A DNA stretch of 5,383 nucleotides from UBA6186 sp050012295 (lineage in GTDB: Bacteria > Pseudomonadota > Gammaproteobacteria > UBA6186 > Azoamicaceae). This document shows positions 1-5,383 of this stretch, one piece after another. The stretch covers positions 1 through 5,383 of the forward strand of contig JBEKHL010000074.1 of the NCBI GenBank assembly GCA_050012295.1. The letters run 5' to 3'. The position numbers and the translations under genes are program-made. The notes under the pieces were generated by a model. That model was not told the DNA's origin, did no database searches, and was given only the letters and a program-made list of their open reading frames with translations. Within the stretch, counting starts at the first letter, position 1, and the number at the start of each line of letters is the position of its first letter.

Positions 1-270
1 AAATTGTTAAACAAGGCGAAACAAGCTTTTGGAGAGTATGATAGTTTGTATGATAGTAGTGGGCCAAAAACTGAGCAACAACATCAAGCCTCTGCTAGCA
101 AGGCTAATACTGGTGGTATACTTAGTAAATTTAAACAGTTTTTGGCTAGTAAAAGTTCAGCAGATAATTATAAAGTAGGAAATGACCACCAGGAGGACCC
201 TAATGCAGCACCAAAAAACCCATCACATACCGACAGCTCTCACAAACCATCCGCACCGGGGCGACGTTAA
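1..270 (+). CDS. C-terminal fragment of an unrecognised protein (5' end outside window)
   Basis: The frame is open from the first base and stops with TAA at 268-270, giving 89 visible codons. It contains no ATG or other convincing internal start. The only possible initiator is a TTG at 4 with no visible ribosome binding site, so this is most likely the tail of a longer gene entering from upstream. The visible peptide is hydrophilic, rich in Ser, Lys, Gln, Asp and Pro, and has no membrane segment or recognisable domain. It ends in a basic Pro/Arg tail (SAPGRR). The last 80 or so bases are visibly richer in C and G than the rest of the window. It converges on dotA with a 10-bp gap. Its place beside dotA suggests another dot/icm component or an accessory gene, but the visible part does not allow a function. 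That it is coding is fairly likely; what it encodes is unknown. Confidence 0.6.
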   Translation, partial: KLLNKAKQAFGEYDSLYDSSGPKTEQQHQASASKANTGGILSKFKQFLASKSSADNYKVGNDHQEDPNAAPKNPSHTDSSHKPSAPGRR

Positions 271-280
271 TAAATAACTA

Positions 281-2659
281 TTAACCACCACCTTTACCGC
301 CACCACCTTTACCAGCTTTACCCTTACCTTCTTCTTCGCCACCACCGCCACCACCGCCAAGATCGCCACCCATCATACCATTAGCTTCTTTAGCTTTATT
401 CATAAGGCCGGTGGTTCCACCTTGTATTGGCTGTACACCATCTTTAGCATGAGCATCGTAAGTTTGTTTAGCTTCTTGTAAGGCTGACATATCGGTTTGG
501 TCACCTTGTACGCCGATCCATCTTAAAATTTTATCTGGTAGCTGATAAATTAATTGAAAACATTTATTTTCTAACGCGATTACTAGTCCAACATATAAGA
601 CAGCTATAGGTACACAAGCAAATAAGCTTTGATTATTAGACTCGCTTATTAATATTGATATACTATTGGTAAAACCAAACATTATTAGCTGAATCATTAC
701 ATCATATATTTTACTACTCATAATTAATCCAACAACCATTAACATTGGTCTTAAAAAAAGACTAGCTATAATACCTAAAGCAGGTTTTACTTCACCAAGT
801 TCATCTTGTGATGGTAAAATTAAACCTAATGCTACTATAGGTGCTGCAACTATAGCTTCTATAACTAACATTAACCAGCCTAAAGAAGCAATTGCAAACA
901 TCATATATGGTACCATTGGGAGATAAATAGCTAAACTTGCCCCCATTACCCACACCATGGCTAGCAGAGGTAGTAGTGGTAGTAGGACCGTTATAAGGGC
1001 ATTTGCGACTACTGCTCCCATTGGAGATTCTGCAGCACAAATAGCAGCTAGTGCAGTTGATCCTATGGTAGCAGCTCCTGCAATTCCAAATCCAAGTTCG
1101 GCTGAATACATTAGGGTTGCGCCTAATCTGGCGTGCCCTAGCAATGGATCACCACTCATCTCCATTATACCATTCATAAAGGCTTGCACGGCATTTTCAA
1201 CGGCAAGAGCAATTAAAAATAGAGGAGACATGGCAGACACTATTTGGAAAGATGAATCTAGATCTCCCCATGATTTAACAAAATGAAATTGTCCACCAAG
1301 CCCTGTTGTAGTATTTACGTTTTGAAATAGACTTGTAATGGTGGGATTATTATTCATTGCTGTTGCGTATGGTTGAAAAAGAGTCTGTAAAGTTTGTCCA
1401 GCAGCAGTAGCGTTTAATTGTAAATTTGTAGTTGTAAACGTATAGCCAGTAGCATAAGTGTTGGTAGTCATGGATTTAGTAGCAGTAGCTAATAAATTTT
1501 GACTAGCTGATTGATTAAGTAAAAAATAAAAAGAACCAGCAGTGATCCATCCTTGAGTTTTAGCATTAGCAACATTGTTAGTTACTACGCTATTTACGGA
1601 AGTTGTTGTTTCGTTTGCTAATCCAAGTTGTACTAATGCTGCTTGTTGGGTTAAATCAGATAATAAATTTGTATAGATACTAACTGCTGGAAATAGTAAA
1701 CCTGCCTGAAGATCGCTTGGCAAAGATATAGGACCGCTACCGCTTGTTGCTGTAACATTAGCAATTTCAGTAGCAATAGGACTTAAATACGATATCATAC
1801 TACTTAAAGCTTGTTTTTTTACTTGATAAGCATAAGTAGCTATAGTAGATGCTTGCGCACTAGTAGCACCAGGCAACTCGCCAGTAGATGCGCTTCCACT
1901 AAATTGTATGTTGCCGCAAATATCTAAGTTGGCTGTATCGGAAGGGTTGCTTAAATCTTGAGCTCCGAAGTGTATAGTGCCTGATGAACTAGAAGTATCT
2001 ATAAAATTAGGTCCTAAAGTGTTGTTGACTGTAGATAACACACCGGTATTAATATTCTTTCCAACTACTTGTAGACATACTAAATTTTGCAGTATGATTG
2101 GAGCAGCAGTTTGTGCTACTTGTTGTATTAGATTAGTATCTCCACTATTTAGTTGAGCGCTTTGAACAGGGCTTATTCCTTGAGCTAAATTATCTACAGT
2201 AAGATTCCATATTTTATCAGCAGCACCAATACCATTTAGTATGATCCACATAACTGTAACTTGTAACAAAGAATAGCCAGAACCAGGTACGGGTGCCAGT
2301 AATAGTAATCCTCCCATAGAACGTAACGGGATCCATACTGATGACCATTTTTTACCCATGGCCTCACCTTGATGGGCGGTGTTTATAATACCTATTGAGC
2401 TTACGTAAGACAATATAAATATGGCTACTGCAAGTATTACCCCATTAAATGCTTGAAATAAACTTCCTAAAAAAGGATTGCTGGCACTGGTGGTACCTAA
2501 ACTAATACCGCCAACACTGCCACCGAATATATTACCTATATATTGTACCGATAGATCAGTAACTGGTGGATCAAATATGCCAGCCGATGTGGTTATTGGC
2601 CAAAGTAGCAATAATATTGGTGATAATTTTAAAAATGTTAGTTTTATTGTTCTATCCAT
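281..2659 (-). CDS. dotA: DotA, polytopic inner-membrane protein of the Dot/Icm type IVB secretion system (DotA/TraY family)
   Basis: DotA is an inner-membrane protein required for Dot/Icm secretion and is related to TraY of IncI plasmids. The 792-residue product begins with a leader peptide: basic residues, a hydrophobic stretch at about 9-22, and a likely cleavage after TSA at 24-26. Further hydrophobic segments lie near 68-92, 115-145, 474-497, 515-540, 548-575, 577-612, 635-660 and 678-697. Residues of about 146-470 are Ser/Thr/Asn/Ala-rich and fit the large periplasmic domain, with Cys195 and Cys248. The segment GWLMLVIEAIVAAPIVALG at about 594-612 matches my memory of the conserved DotA core. 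After the last membrane span comes a tail of about 90 residues ending in a Gly/Lys/Glu low-complexity run (766-792). L. pneumophila DotA has 1048 residues, and much of the difference appears to be in the periplasmic loop. The ATG lies 16 bp inside the end of icmV, with only a weak AAAG-type ribosome site, which suggests translational coupling. Confidence 0.93.
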   Translation of the reverse strand: MDRTIKLTFLKLSPILLLLWPITTSAGIFDPPVTDLSVQYIGNIFGGSVGGISLGTTSASNPFLGSLFQAFNGVILAVAIFILSYVSSIGIINTAHQGEAMGKKWSSVWIPLRSMGGLLLLAPVPGSGYSLLQVTVMWIILNGIGAADKIWNLTVDNLAQGISPVQSAQLNSGDTNLIQQVAQTAAPIILQNLVCLQVVGKNINTGVLSTVNNTLGPNFIDTSSSSGTIHFGAQDLSNPSDTANLDICGNIQFSGSASTGELPGATSAQASTIATYAYQVKKQALSSMISYLSPIATEIANVTATSGSGPISLPSDLQAGLLFPAVSIYTNLLSDLTQQAALVQLGLANETTTSVNSVVTNNVANAKTQGWITAGSFYFLLNQSASQNLLATATKSMTTNTYATGYTFTTTNLQLNATAAGQTLQTLFQPYATAMNNNPTITSLFQNVNTTTGLGGQFHFVKSWGDLDSSFQIVSAMSPLFLIALAVENAVQAFMNGIMEMSGDPLLGHARLGATLMYSAELGFGIAGAATIGSTALAAICAAESPMGAVVANALITVLLPLLPLLAMVWVMGASLAIYLPMVPYMMFAIASLGWLMLVIEAIVAAPIVALGLILPSQDELGEVKPALGIIASLFLRPMLMVVGLIMSSKIYDVMIQLIMFGFTNSISILISESNNQSLFACVPIAVLYVGLVIALENKCFQLIYQLPDKILRWIGVQGDQTDMSALQEAKQTYDAHAKDGVQPIQGGTTGLMNKAKEANGMMGGDLGGGGGGGEEEGKGKAGKGGGGKGGG

Positions 2660-3081
2660 TCTTTAAAAGTTAGGCCTAGTTTTTTTTTGTTGATTTGAGT
2701 TAACCAAAAATGATATTTAAAAGTTCTAACTAAACCTAGAATAGTTACGCCGATTCCTAAAGAGAAGCCATATAAATTTTTATATTTTATAGTTATAAAC
2801 ATTGTATAAATAAATAATGCAATACTAATTAATAAAGATATAACAAATAATCTATAGAATTCTGTTTTTCTAGCTATTAGGTCTTCTTCGGTAAGTTGTA
2901 AACGTTCCATAGCTTGTTCAAATGTTTCTTGACGTAATGCTTGTTCAGTAGTAAAGGTTGTTTTGGTATAATTACAAAGATATTTAAAAACATCTTTATG
3001 GTAAGTAGCGTTTATCCAATCAGTTACTTTAAAATTAACGATATGCCCAACGACTTTTTTTGTTCCAGATAAAAATCCCAT
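2644..3081 (-). CDS. icmV: IcmV, Dot/Icm inner-membrane component
   Basis: IcmV is a small inner-membrane Dot/Icm protein, related to TraX of IncI plasmids, that is needed for intracellular growth in Legionella. This copy has 145 residues (151 in L. pneumophila). It has a soluble, charged N-terminal half, two hydrophobic segments (about 75-97 and 102-120), and a basic C-terminus. The end contains the characteristic block FKYHFWLTQINKKKLGLTFK (121-140) followed by EW, resembling the conserved end of IcmV. It precedes dotA in the same order as in Legionella. Its stop overlaps the dotA start by 16 bp, and both are read from the divergent region shared with icmW. The ATG at 3081-3079 has an AAAGAG ribosome-site-like sequence 5 bp upstream. 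Identification rests on the C-terminal motif, size, two membrane spans and gene order together. Confidence 0.9.
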   Translation of the reverse strand: MGFLSGTKKVVGHIVNFKVTDWINATYHKDVFKYLCNYTKTTFTTEQALRQETFEQAMERLQLTEEDLIARKTEFYRLFVISLLISIALFIYTMFITIKYKNLYGFSLGIGVTILGLVRTFKYHFWLTQINKKKLGLTFKEWIEQ

Positions 3082-3138
3082 ATAAGCTCTTTATAAAATA
3101 TATTAAATTAAGTTGTATAGTTAAAAAATTGTATAATT

Positions 3139-3144
3139 ATTATA
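3139..3144 (-). promoter_or_regulatory. Candidate -10 box for icmV-dotA
   Basis: On the minus strand the hexamer reads TATAAT, a perfect sigma-70 -10 match, 57 bp upstream of the icmV ATG. No good TTGACA-like -35 sequence sits 16-18 bp upstream. The surroundings are so AT-rich that chance matches are expected. It lies outside the inverted-repeat element, so it would give an icmV leader without arm A. Confidence 0.3.
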
Positions 3145-3171
3145 GCTTATATTCTAAGACCTATGATATAG

Positions 3172-3230
3172 TTGCATCCACCCGGCTGCTAACGCAGCCA
3201 CCCTCCTTCGTAACGAAGGAGGGTAAGATT
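3172..3230 (+). repeat. Inverted-repeat arm A (59 bp)
   Basis: This is the left arm, starting TTGCATCCACCC. Inside it are two short hairpins. One has a 6-bp stem GGCTGC/GCAGCC with loop TAAC (3184-3199). The other has a 10-bp stem CCCTCCTTCG/CGAAGGAGGG with loop TAA (3201-3223). Read on the minus strand, towards icmV, it is identical to arm B read on the plus strand. It lies 90 bp from the icmV start codon. Confidence 0.95.
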
Positions 3231-3264
3231 TGGCACATAAAATGTATTTCATTAAAAGTGACCG

Positions 3265-3289
3265 TATAATATAATAAGTATGCTATAAA
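3265..3289 (+). promoter_or_regulatory. Candidate -10 boxes for icmW-icmX in the element core
   Basis: TATAAT at 3265-3270 and an extended -10-like TGCTATAAA at 3281-3289 both face icmW. Neither has a convincing -35 hexamer, although an extended -10 can work without one. Either would start a transcript inside the AT-rich core and put arm B in the icmW leader. Because of the AT-rich background this is only a candidate. Confidence 0.3.
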
Positions 3290-3312
3290 ATTTATATAAA
3301 TTACATTAATGT
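3289..3312. repeat. Two abutting perfect palindromes in the divergent promoter region
   Basis: A 14-bp perfect palindrome, AATTTATATAAATT (3289-3302), is followed with no gap by a 10-bp perfect palindrome, ACATTAATGT (3303-3312). Such sites could bind a dimeric regulator downstream of the candidate icmW -10 boxes. In DNA this AT-rich, short palindromes also occur by chance, and no known operator was recognised. Confidence 0.35.
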
Positions 3313-3326
3313 TATGGTTGTGTATT

Positions 3327-3385
3327 AATCTTACCCTCCTTCGTTACGAAGGAGGGTGGCTGCGTTAGCAGCCGGGTGGATGCAA
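3327..3385 (-). repeat. Inverted-repeat arm B (59 bp)
   Basis: This is the exact reverse complement of arm A over 59 bp. On the plus strand it contains the 10-bp stem hairpin at 3334-3356 (loop TTA) and the 6-bp stem hairpin at 3358-3373 (loop GTTA). GGGTGG occurs twice, at 3354-3359 and 3374-3379. It ends 18 bp before the icmW ATG, so any icmW transcript starting in the core would carry this structure in its leader. Confidence 0.95.
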
Positions 3386-3390
3386 TAACC

Positions 3391-3396
3391 GGAGGA
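3391..3396 (+). promoter_or_regulatory. Ribosome binding site of icmW
   Basis: GGAGGA lies 7 bp before the ATG at 3404 and is the strongest Shine-Dalgarno sequence in the window. It fixes the icmW start. It sits 5 bp after the end of repeat arm B, so leader structure formed by the repeat would lie right next to it. Confidence 0.85.
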
Positions 3397-3403
3397 TTAT
3401 AAA

Positions 3404-3865
3404 ATGCCAGACCTACGTATAAACGCAGTTCATGCTTTTTGGGATAGTTACGATAGACGAGTGCTTTATAGAGTAATTGCTGCTTTAGAGAGCGTAGAAA
3501 TTTGGGCAGCAGATCTTGATCCGAAAATAGACCTTGCTATTATTAATCTTGGCCAAGCAATGGATGTAGCAAGGAGTGTTGATTTTAGTGGGTACGAAGA
3601 GAAAATTATTAATATATTAGCGTATTTAAGAGCTAGTAGAGCAATAAGAATTTTGCAGGCTATAGATATGCTTAAACCAGGCTCAGCAGCAGAGCTATTA
3701 ACTTTTGCAGAAGAGCAAGCAAATCTTAAAACTGGTAAACCAATAAATCAAAGTGCAAAATTATTTTTAGAACGTAATTTGGTTTTTGAAAGAATGCAGT
3801 TACTATCTAGAATTTTTTCAGCGCAAAGGATTAGCTTAATATTAAATGCTTTAGAAAAATTATGA
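3404..3865 (+). CDS. icmW: IcmW, Dot/Icm effector chaperone (type IV adaptor)
   Basis: IcmW is a small acidic cytosolic protein that pairs with IcmS and docks on the C-terminal part of the coupling protein DotL, where it helps present effectors for translocation. The 153-residue product is close to the 151 residues of L. pneumophila IcmW. It shares its landmarks: the MPDL start, YRVIAALESVEIW (22-34), the RILQAIDMLKPGSAAELL block (82-99) followed by an AEE (102-104), and FLERNLVFERMQLLSRIF (121-138) near the end. There is no signal peptide or membrane span, as expected. The start is fixed by a strong GGAGGA. Its TGA overlaps the icmX ATG in an ATGA junction, so the two are probably translationally coupled. 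The gene is divergent from icmV, as in Legionella. IcmW has no known counterpart in IncI plasmid transfer systems, so it supports an effector-delivering system. Confidence 0.95.
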   Translation: MPDLRINAVHAFWDSYDRRVLYRVIAALESVEIWAADLDPKIDLAIINLGQAMDVARSVDFSGYEEKIINILAYLRASRAIRILQAIDMLKPGSAAELLTFAEEQANLKTGKPINQSAKLFLERNLVFERMQLLSRIFSAQRISLILNALEKL

Positions 3866-4761
3866 AAAAATATTTTGTTATAATAATTAATTTATTGTCT
3901 ATAGTGTCATTATTAATAATTTCGTTATCGAGTTATTCGTTAGATTTAGAAAAAGATTCTATACCAGTCAAATTAAATAAATTACAAAGTAATCCTACTT
4001 GGCAAGATTTTATGAGACAAATGGAATCAAAATATCTTAATTATGAATTATATAGGATAACAGGCTCTAGCGCTGATCAAAATATTATTTTGAGTGGTGC
4101 TGTCGATCCGCGAGGATATTTTGTTGGTAAGCATGATGAATTGTTTTGCTCGCCTATAGCTGATCCGAAGAACTGTAAACCTAAAATTGTTCGTGAGTAT
4201 GCCGATATAAGACCGTCGGTATTATTAGAACAAAATATTTTTTCAAATAAAGATCAATTATTATCAGCTATAGAGGTTATTAATAATATTACTAATCCTT
4301 TTCCATCAAGAATACCATTACAGATGCTAGAACTTAAGGATGATATTCGACGTAATTCACCTCATAATCAAGCAGCTTTTGCCGAGACTTTAGTACAAGA
4401 AGCTAGATTAGGAGTAGCCAAAAATTCTTTTAATAGCATGATGTTAGACAGATTATCTTTAAGTGCATTAGAAGGTGGATCTGTTGCAAGTGATAAAAAC
4501 TTTTCTAAACTAAGCTTAATGGAACAAGAAGCTAAAAGTCGTTTTGAAGATAGCAATTGGAACACAAAGATAGAAAATGCTAAACAAGATGATTTGTTAA
4601 AAGAAATGGTTAAAATGGAAGCATTTAAAATATGGATGGAATATCATAAATATAAACAAAACGAACGGATAGAAGCATTATTGGCTACTATGATTGCAGA
4701 ACAATCTAGTCTTAATCAATTATTAATCGAGCAAAAATATTTAAATGCGCAAAAAAATTAA
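3862..4761 (+). CDS. icmX: IcmX, exported periplasmic Dot/Icm protein (short form)
   Basis: IcmX is a soluble exported protein needed for Dot/Icm function in Legionella; its exact role is unsettled. The 299-residue product starts with a basic MKK and a hydrophobic stretch (about 4-22), with a possible cleavage near SSYS (23-26), fitting export to the periplasm. Residues 44-105 form the most family-like part: PTW, a KYLNYELYR stretch, SGAVDPRGYFVGKHDELFC and a second Cys. Cys96 and Cys105 are the only cysteines and could form a disulfide. The C-terminal half is charged and probably helical. L. pneumophila IcmX is much longer (466 residues), so this is a reduced form, with no sign of frameshift. 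The call rests heavily on its position directly after icmW (4-bp overlap), the leader peptide and the central block; distant homology was not computed. Confidence 0.78.
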   Translation: MKKYFVIIINLLSIVSLLIISLSSYSLDLEKDSIPVKLNKLQSNPTWQDFMRQMESKYLNYELYRITGSSADQNIILSGAVDPRGYFVGKHDELFCSPIADPKNCKPKIVREYADIRPSVLLEQNIFSNKDQLLSAIEVINNITNPFPSRIPLQMLELKDDIRRNSPHNQAAFAETLVQEARLGVAKNSFNSMMLDRLSLSALEGGSVASDKNFSKLSLMEQEAKSRFEDSNWNTKIENAKQDDLLKEMVKMEAFKIWMEYHKYKQNERIEALLATMIAEQSSLNQLLIEQKYLNAQKN

Positions 4762-5383
4762 ATTGTCAATTTGGTATATAGCAATAGCAAGTGTGATGTT
4801 TAATTTTTATTTGGTGTTTGCTCACACAACAACAATACTATATTTTTTATACGGGTTAATAGCCATGTTGGGGGTGTTGTTGCATGTTTTTGTTATTAAA
4901 AATTTTAATTTAAAATTTGTTCATACCGATTATTTTTGTTGCAAACCTAGTGTATTGTTGAATAAATTTTTATTTGCTCAAATAATAGTGTTTTTATTAG
5001 CTACTTGGTTAATTATTAATTTATTAATGCACGGTGAATTAAATATAAGAACCTCCAATATTTCCAGCAATTTAATGCCAAATAATTTTTTTATAATAAT
5101 AGTTAATTGGATTAATTGGGTGGTAATAGTTAGTTTAATATTAGGTATTAATGGGTGTAAACATTATTTTAAATATCCAGACACATGGACATTGGCTAAA
5201 TGTTTATTTCCTATAGGTAGCAAACAACCATGGTTGTTTTTTTATAATGGTTTTTTAAATGTTGAAGCTAGCATTAAAATTATTAGCCTAACTACTTTAT
5301 TTGTTATATTGTCGGCAGCGTCTTTTGAGATGGTTGCTAATAAATATAGATTATTTAGCTTTTTTCAATACCCAATTACTACT
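4745..5383 (+). CDS. Unrecognised multi-pass membrane protein, partial at 3' end
   Basis: An open frame starts with ATG at 4745, directly after an in-frame TAA (4742-4744), and runs for 213 codons to the window end without a stop. It overlaps the end of icmX by 17 bp in another frame. No Shine-Dalgarno sequence is visible, so translation probably depends on icmX. The N-terminus is basic (MRKK). Hydrophobic segments appear near 8-26, 28-52, 75-95, 114-135 and 175-193, separated by short loops. The loop at about 138-170 contains Cys138, Cys153, several aromatics and a PIGSKQPWLFF stretch. Codon use is AT-rich like its neighbours. I do not recognise the family. Position makes it a candidate inner-membrane accessory protein of the Dot/Icm system; an unrelated membrane transporter that happens to be co-transcribed is equally possible. 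Confidence 0.8.
   Translation, partial: MRKKIKLSIWYIAIASVMFNFYLVFAHTTTILYFLYGLIAMLGVLLHVFVIKNFNLKFVHTDYFCCKPSVLLNKFLFAQIIVFLLATWLIINLLMHGELNIRTSNISSNLMPNNFFIIIVNWINWVVIVSLILGINGCKHYFKYPDTWTLAKCLFPIGSKQPWLFFYNGFLNVEASIKIISLTTLFVILSAASFEMVANKYRLFSFFQYPITT

Larger units (their letters stand above)
3172..3385. mobile_element. Putative REPIN/MITE-like element: 59-bp perfect inverted repeats around a 96-bp AT-rich core
   Basis: Two 59-bp sequences at 3172-3230 and 3327-3385 are exact reverse complements. They are about 56% G+C, whereas the 96-bp core (3231-3326) is strongly AT-rich. The identity stops sharply at both ends of each arm. No open frame spans the core, and no obvious target-site duplication flanks the element. 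Each arm holds two smaller hairpins, the design of paired REP sequences (BIME/REPIN); a terminal-inverted-repeat MITE is the other reading. The element fills most of the 322-bp gap between icmV and icmW and ends 5 bp before the icmW ribosome binding site, so it probably contributes promoter or leader sequence. Mobility is inferred from structure only; no second genomic copy can be seen here. Confidence 0.55.

Noticed and set aside
180..270. C-terminal Dot/Icm translocation signal in the partial upstream protein
   Set aside because: The end is Ser/Pro/Arg-rich and lacks a glutamate-rich block or the hydrophobic residues near the end seen in many effectors.
957..1286. Plus-strand open frame of 109 codons opposite dotA
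   Set aside because: It is antisense to the conserved membrane core of dotA, has no ribosome site, and its composition is that of a complement of a coding frame.
3201..3223. 10-bp stem hairpins in the repeat arms as intrinsic terminators
   Set aside because: Neither orientation is followed by a run of T, and the hairpins lie between divergent genes, where no transcript end is expected.
3060..3269. Open frame of 69 codons crossing the icmV start and repeat arm A
   Set aside because: It begins inside icmV on the opposite strand, has no ribosome site and runs through the structured repeat; the peptide has no recognisable character.
3172..3385. CRISPR array
   Set aside because: There are only two copies, in inverted rather than direct orientation, with a single 96-bp spacer.
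3160..3395. Target-site duplication around the inverted-repeat element
   Set aside because: The bases left of 3172 and right of 3385 show no convincing direct repeat.
3082..3403. CpxR-type tandem GTAAA boxes, as described for Legionella icm promoters
   Set aside because: No GTAAA occurs on either strand in this intergenic region.
281..4761. IncI-type conjugation locus instead of Dot/Icm
   Set aside because: DotA and IcmV have IncI relatives (TraY, TraX), but a clear IcmW and the icmV-dotA / icmW-icmX divergent order are typical of Legionellales Dot/Icm systems.

Overview
The window is AT-rich and comes from a chromosome-like dot/icm locus. It carries a divergent pair of operons for a type IVB (Dot/Icm) secretion system: icmV-dotA on the minus strand and icmW-icmX, followed by a membrane protein, on the plus strand. 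Recognisable IcmV, DotA and IcmW, in the same divergent arrangement as in Legionella pneumophila, point to a gammaproteobacterium of the order Legionellales (Legionella/Coxiella/Rickettsiella-type host-associated bacteria). IcmW is an effector chaperone. Its presence argues for an effector-translocating system rather than an IncI conjugation system. Genus cannot be fixed from this sequence.

Layout. Bases 1-270 hold the 3' end of a plus-strand gene of unknown function whose start lies outside the window. It ends only 10 bp from the convergent end of dotA. DotA (281-2659, minus) is a polytopic inner-membrane protein with a leader peptide, a periplasmic domain shorter than in Legionella and a glycine/lysine-rich tail. 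IcmV (2644-3081, minus) lies directly upstream and overlaps dotA by 16 bp. A 322-bp intergenic region (3082-3403) separates the two operons. On the plus strand, icmW (3404-3865) overlaps icmX (3862-4761) by 4 bp in an ATGA junction. icmX overlaps by 17 bp an unrecognised multi-pass membrane protein gene that is still open at the window end (4745 to beyond 5383).

The most unusual feature is in the divergent promoter region. Two identical 59-bp GC-rich sequences in inverted orientation (3172-3230 and 3327-3385) flank a 96-bp AT-rich core. Each arm folds into two hairpins of its own, and the two arms together could form a perfect 59-bp stem. It looks like a REPIN/BIME-type or MITE-type element between icmV and icmW. 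If promoters lie in its core, both divergent transcripts would carry the same 59-nt leader. That would be a simple way to co-regulate the two halves of the secretion locus, but it is untested.

How the genes work together (family knowledge): DotA and IcmV are inner-membrane components of the Dot/Icm apparatus. IcmW pairs with IcmS to present effectors to the DotL coupling complex. IcmX is an exported periplasmic factor needed for function. The downstream membrane protein is translated in tandem with icmX and is a candidate for an additional, lineage-specific component.
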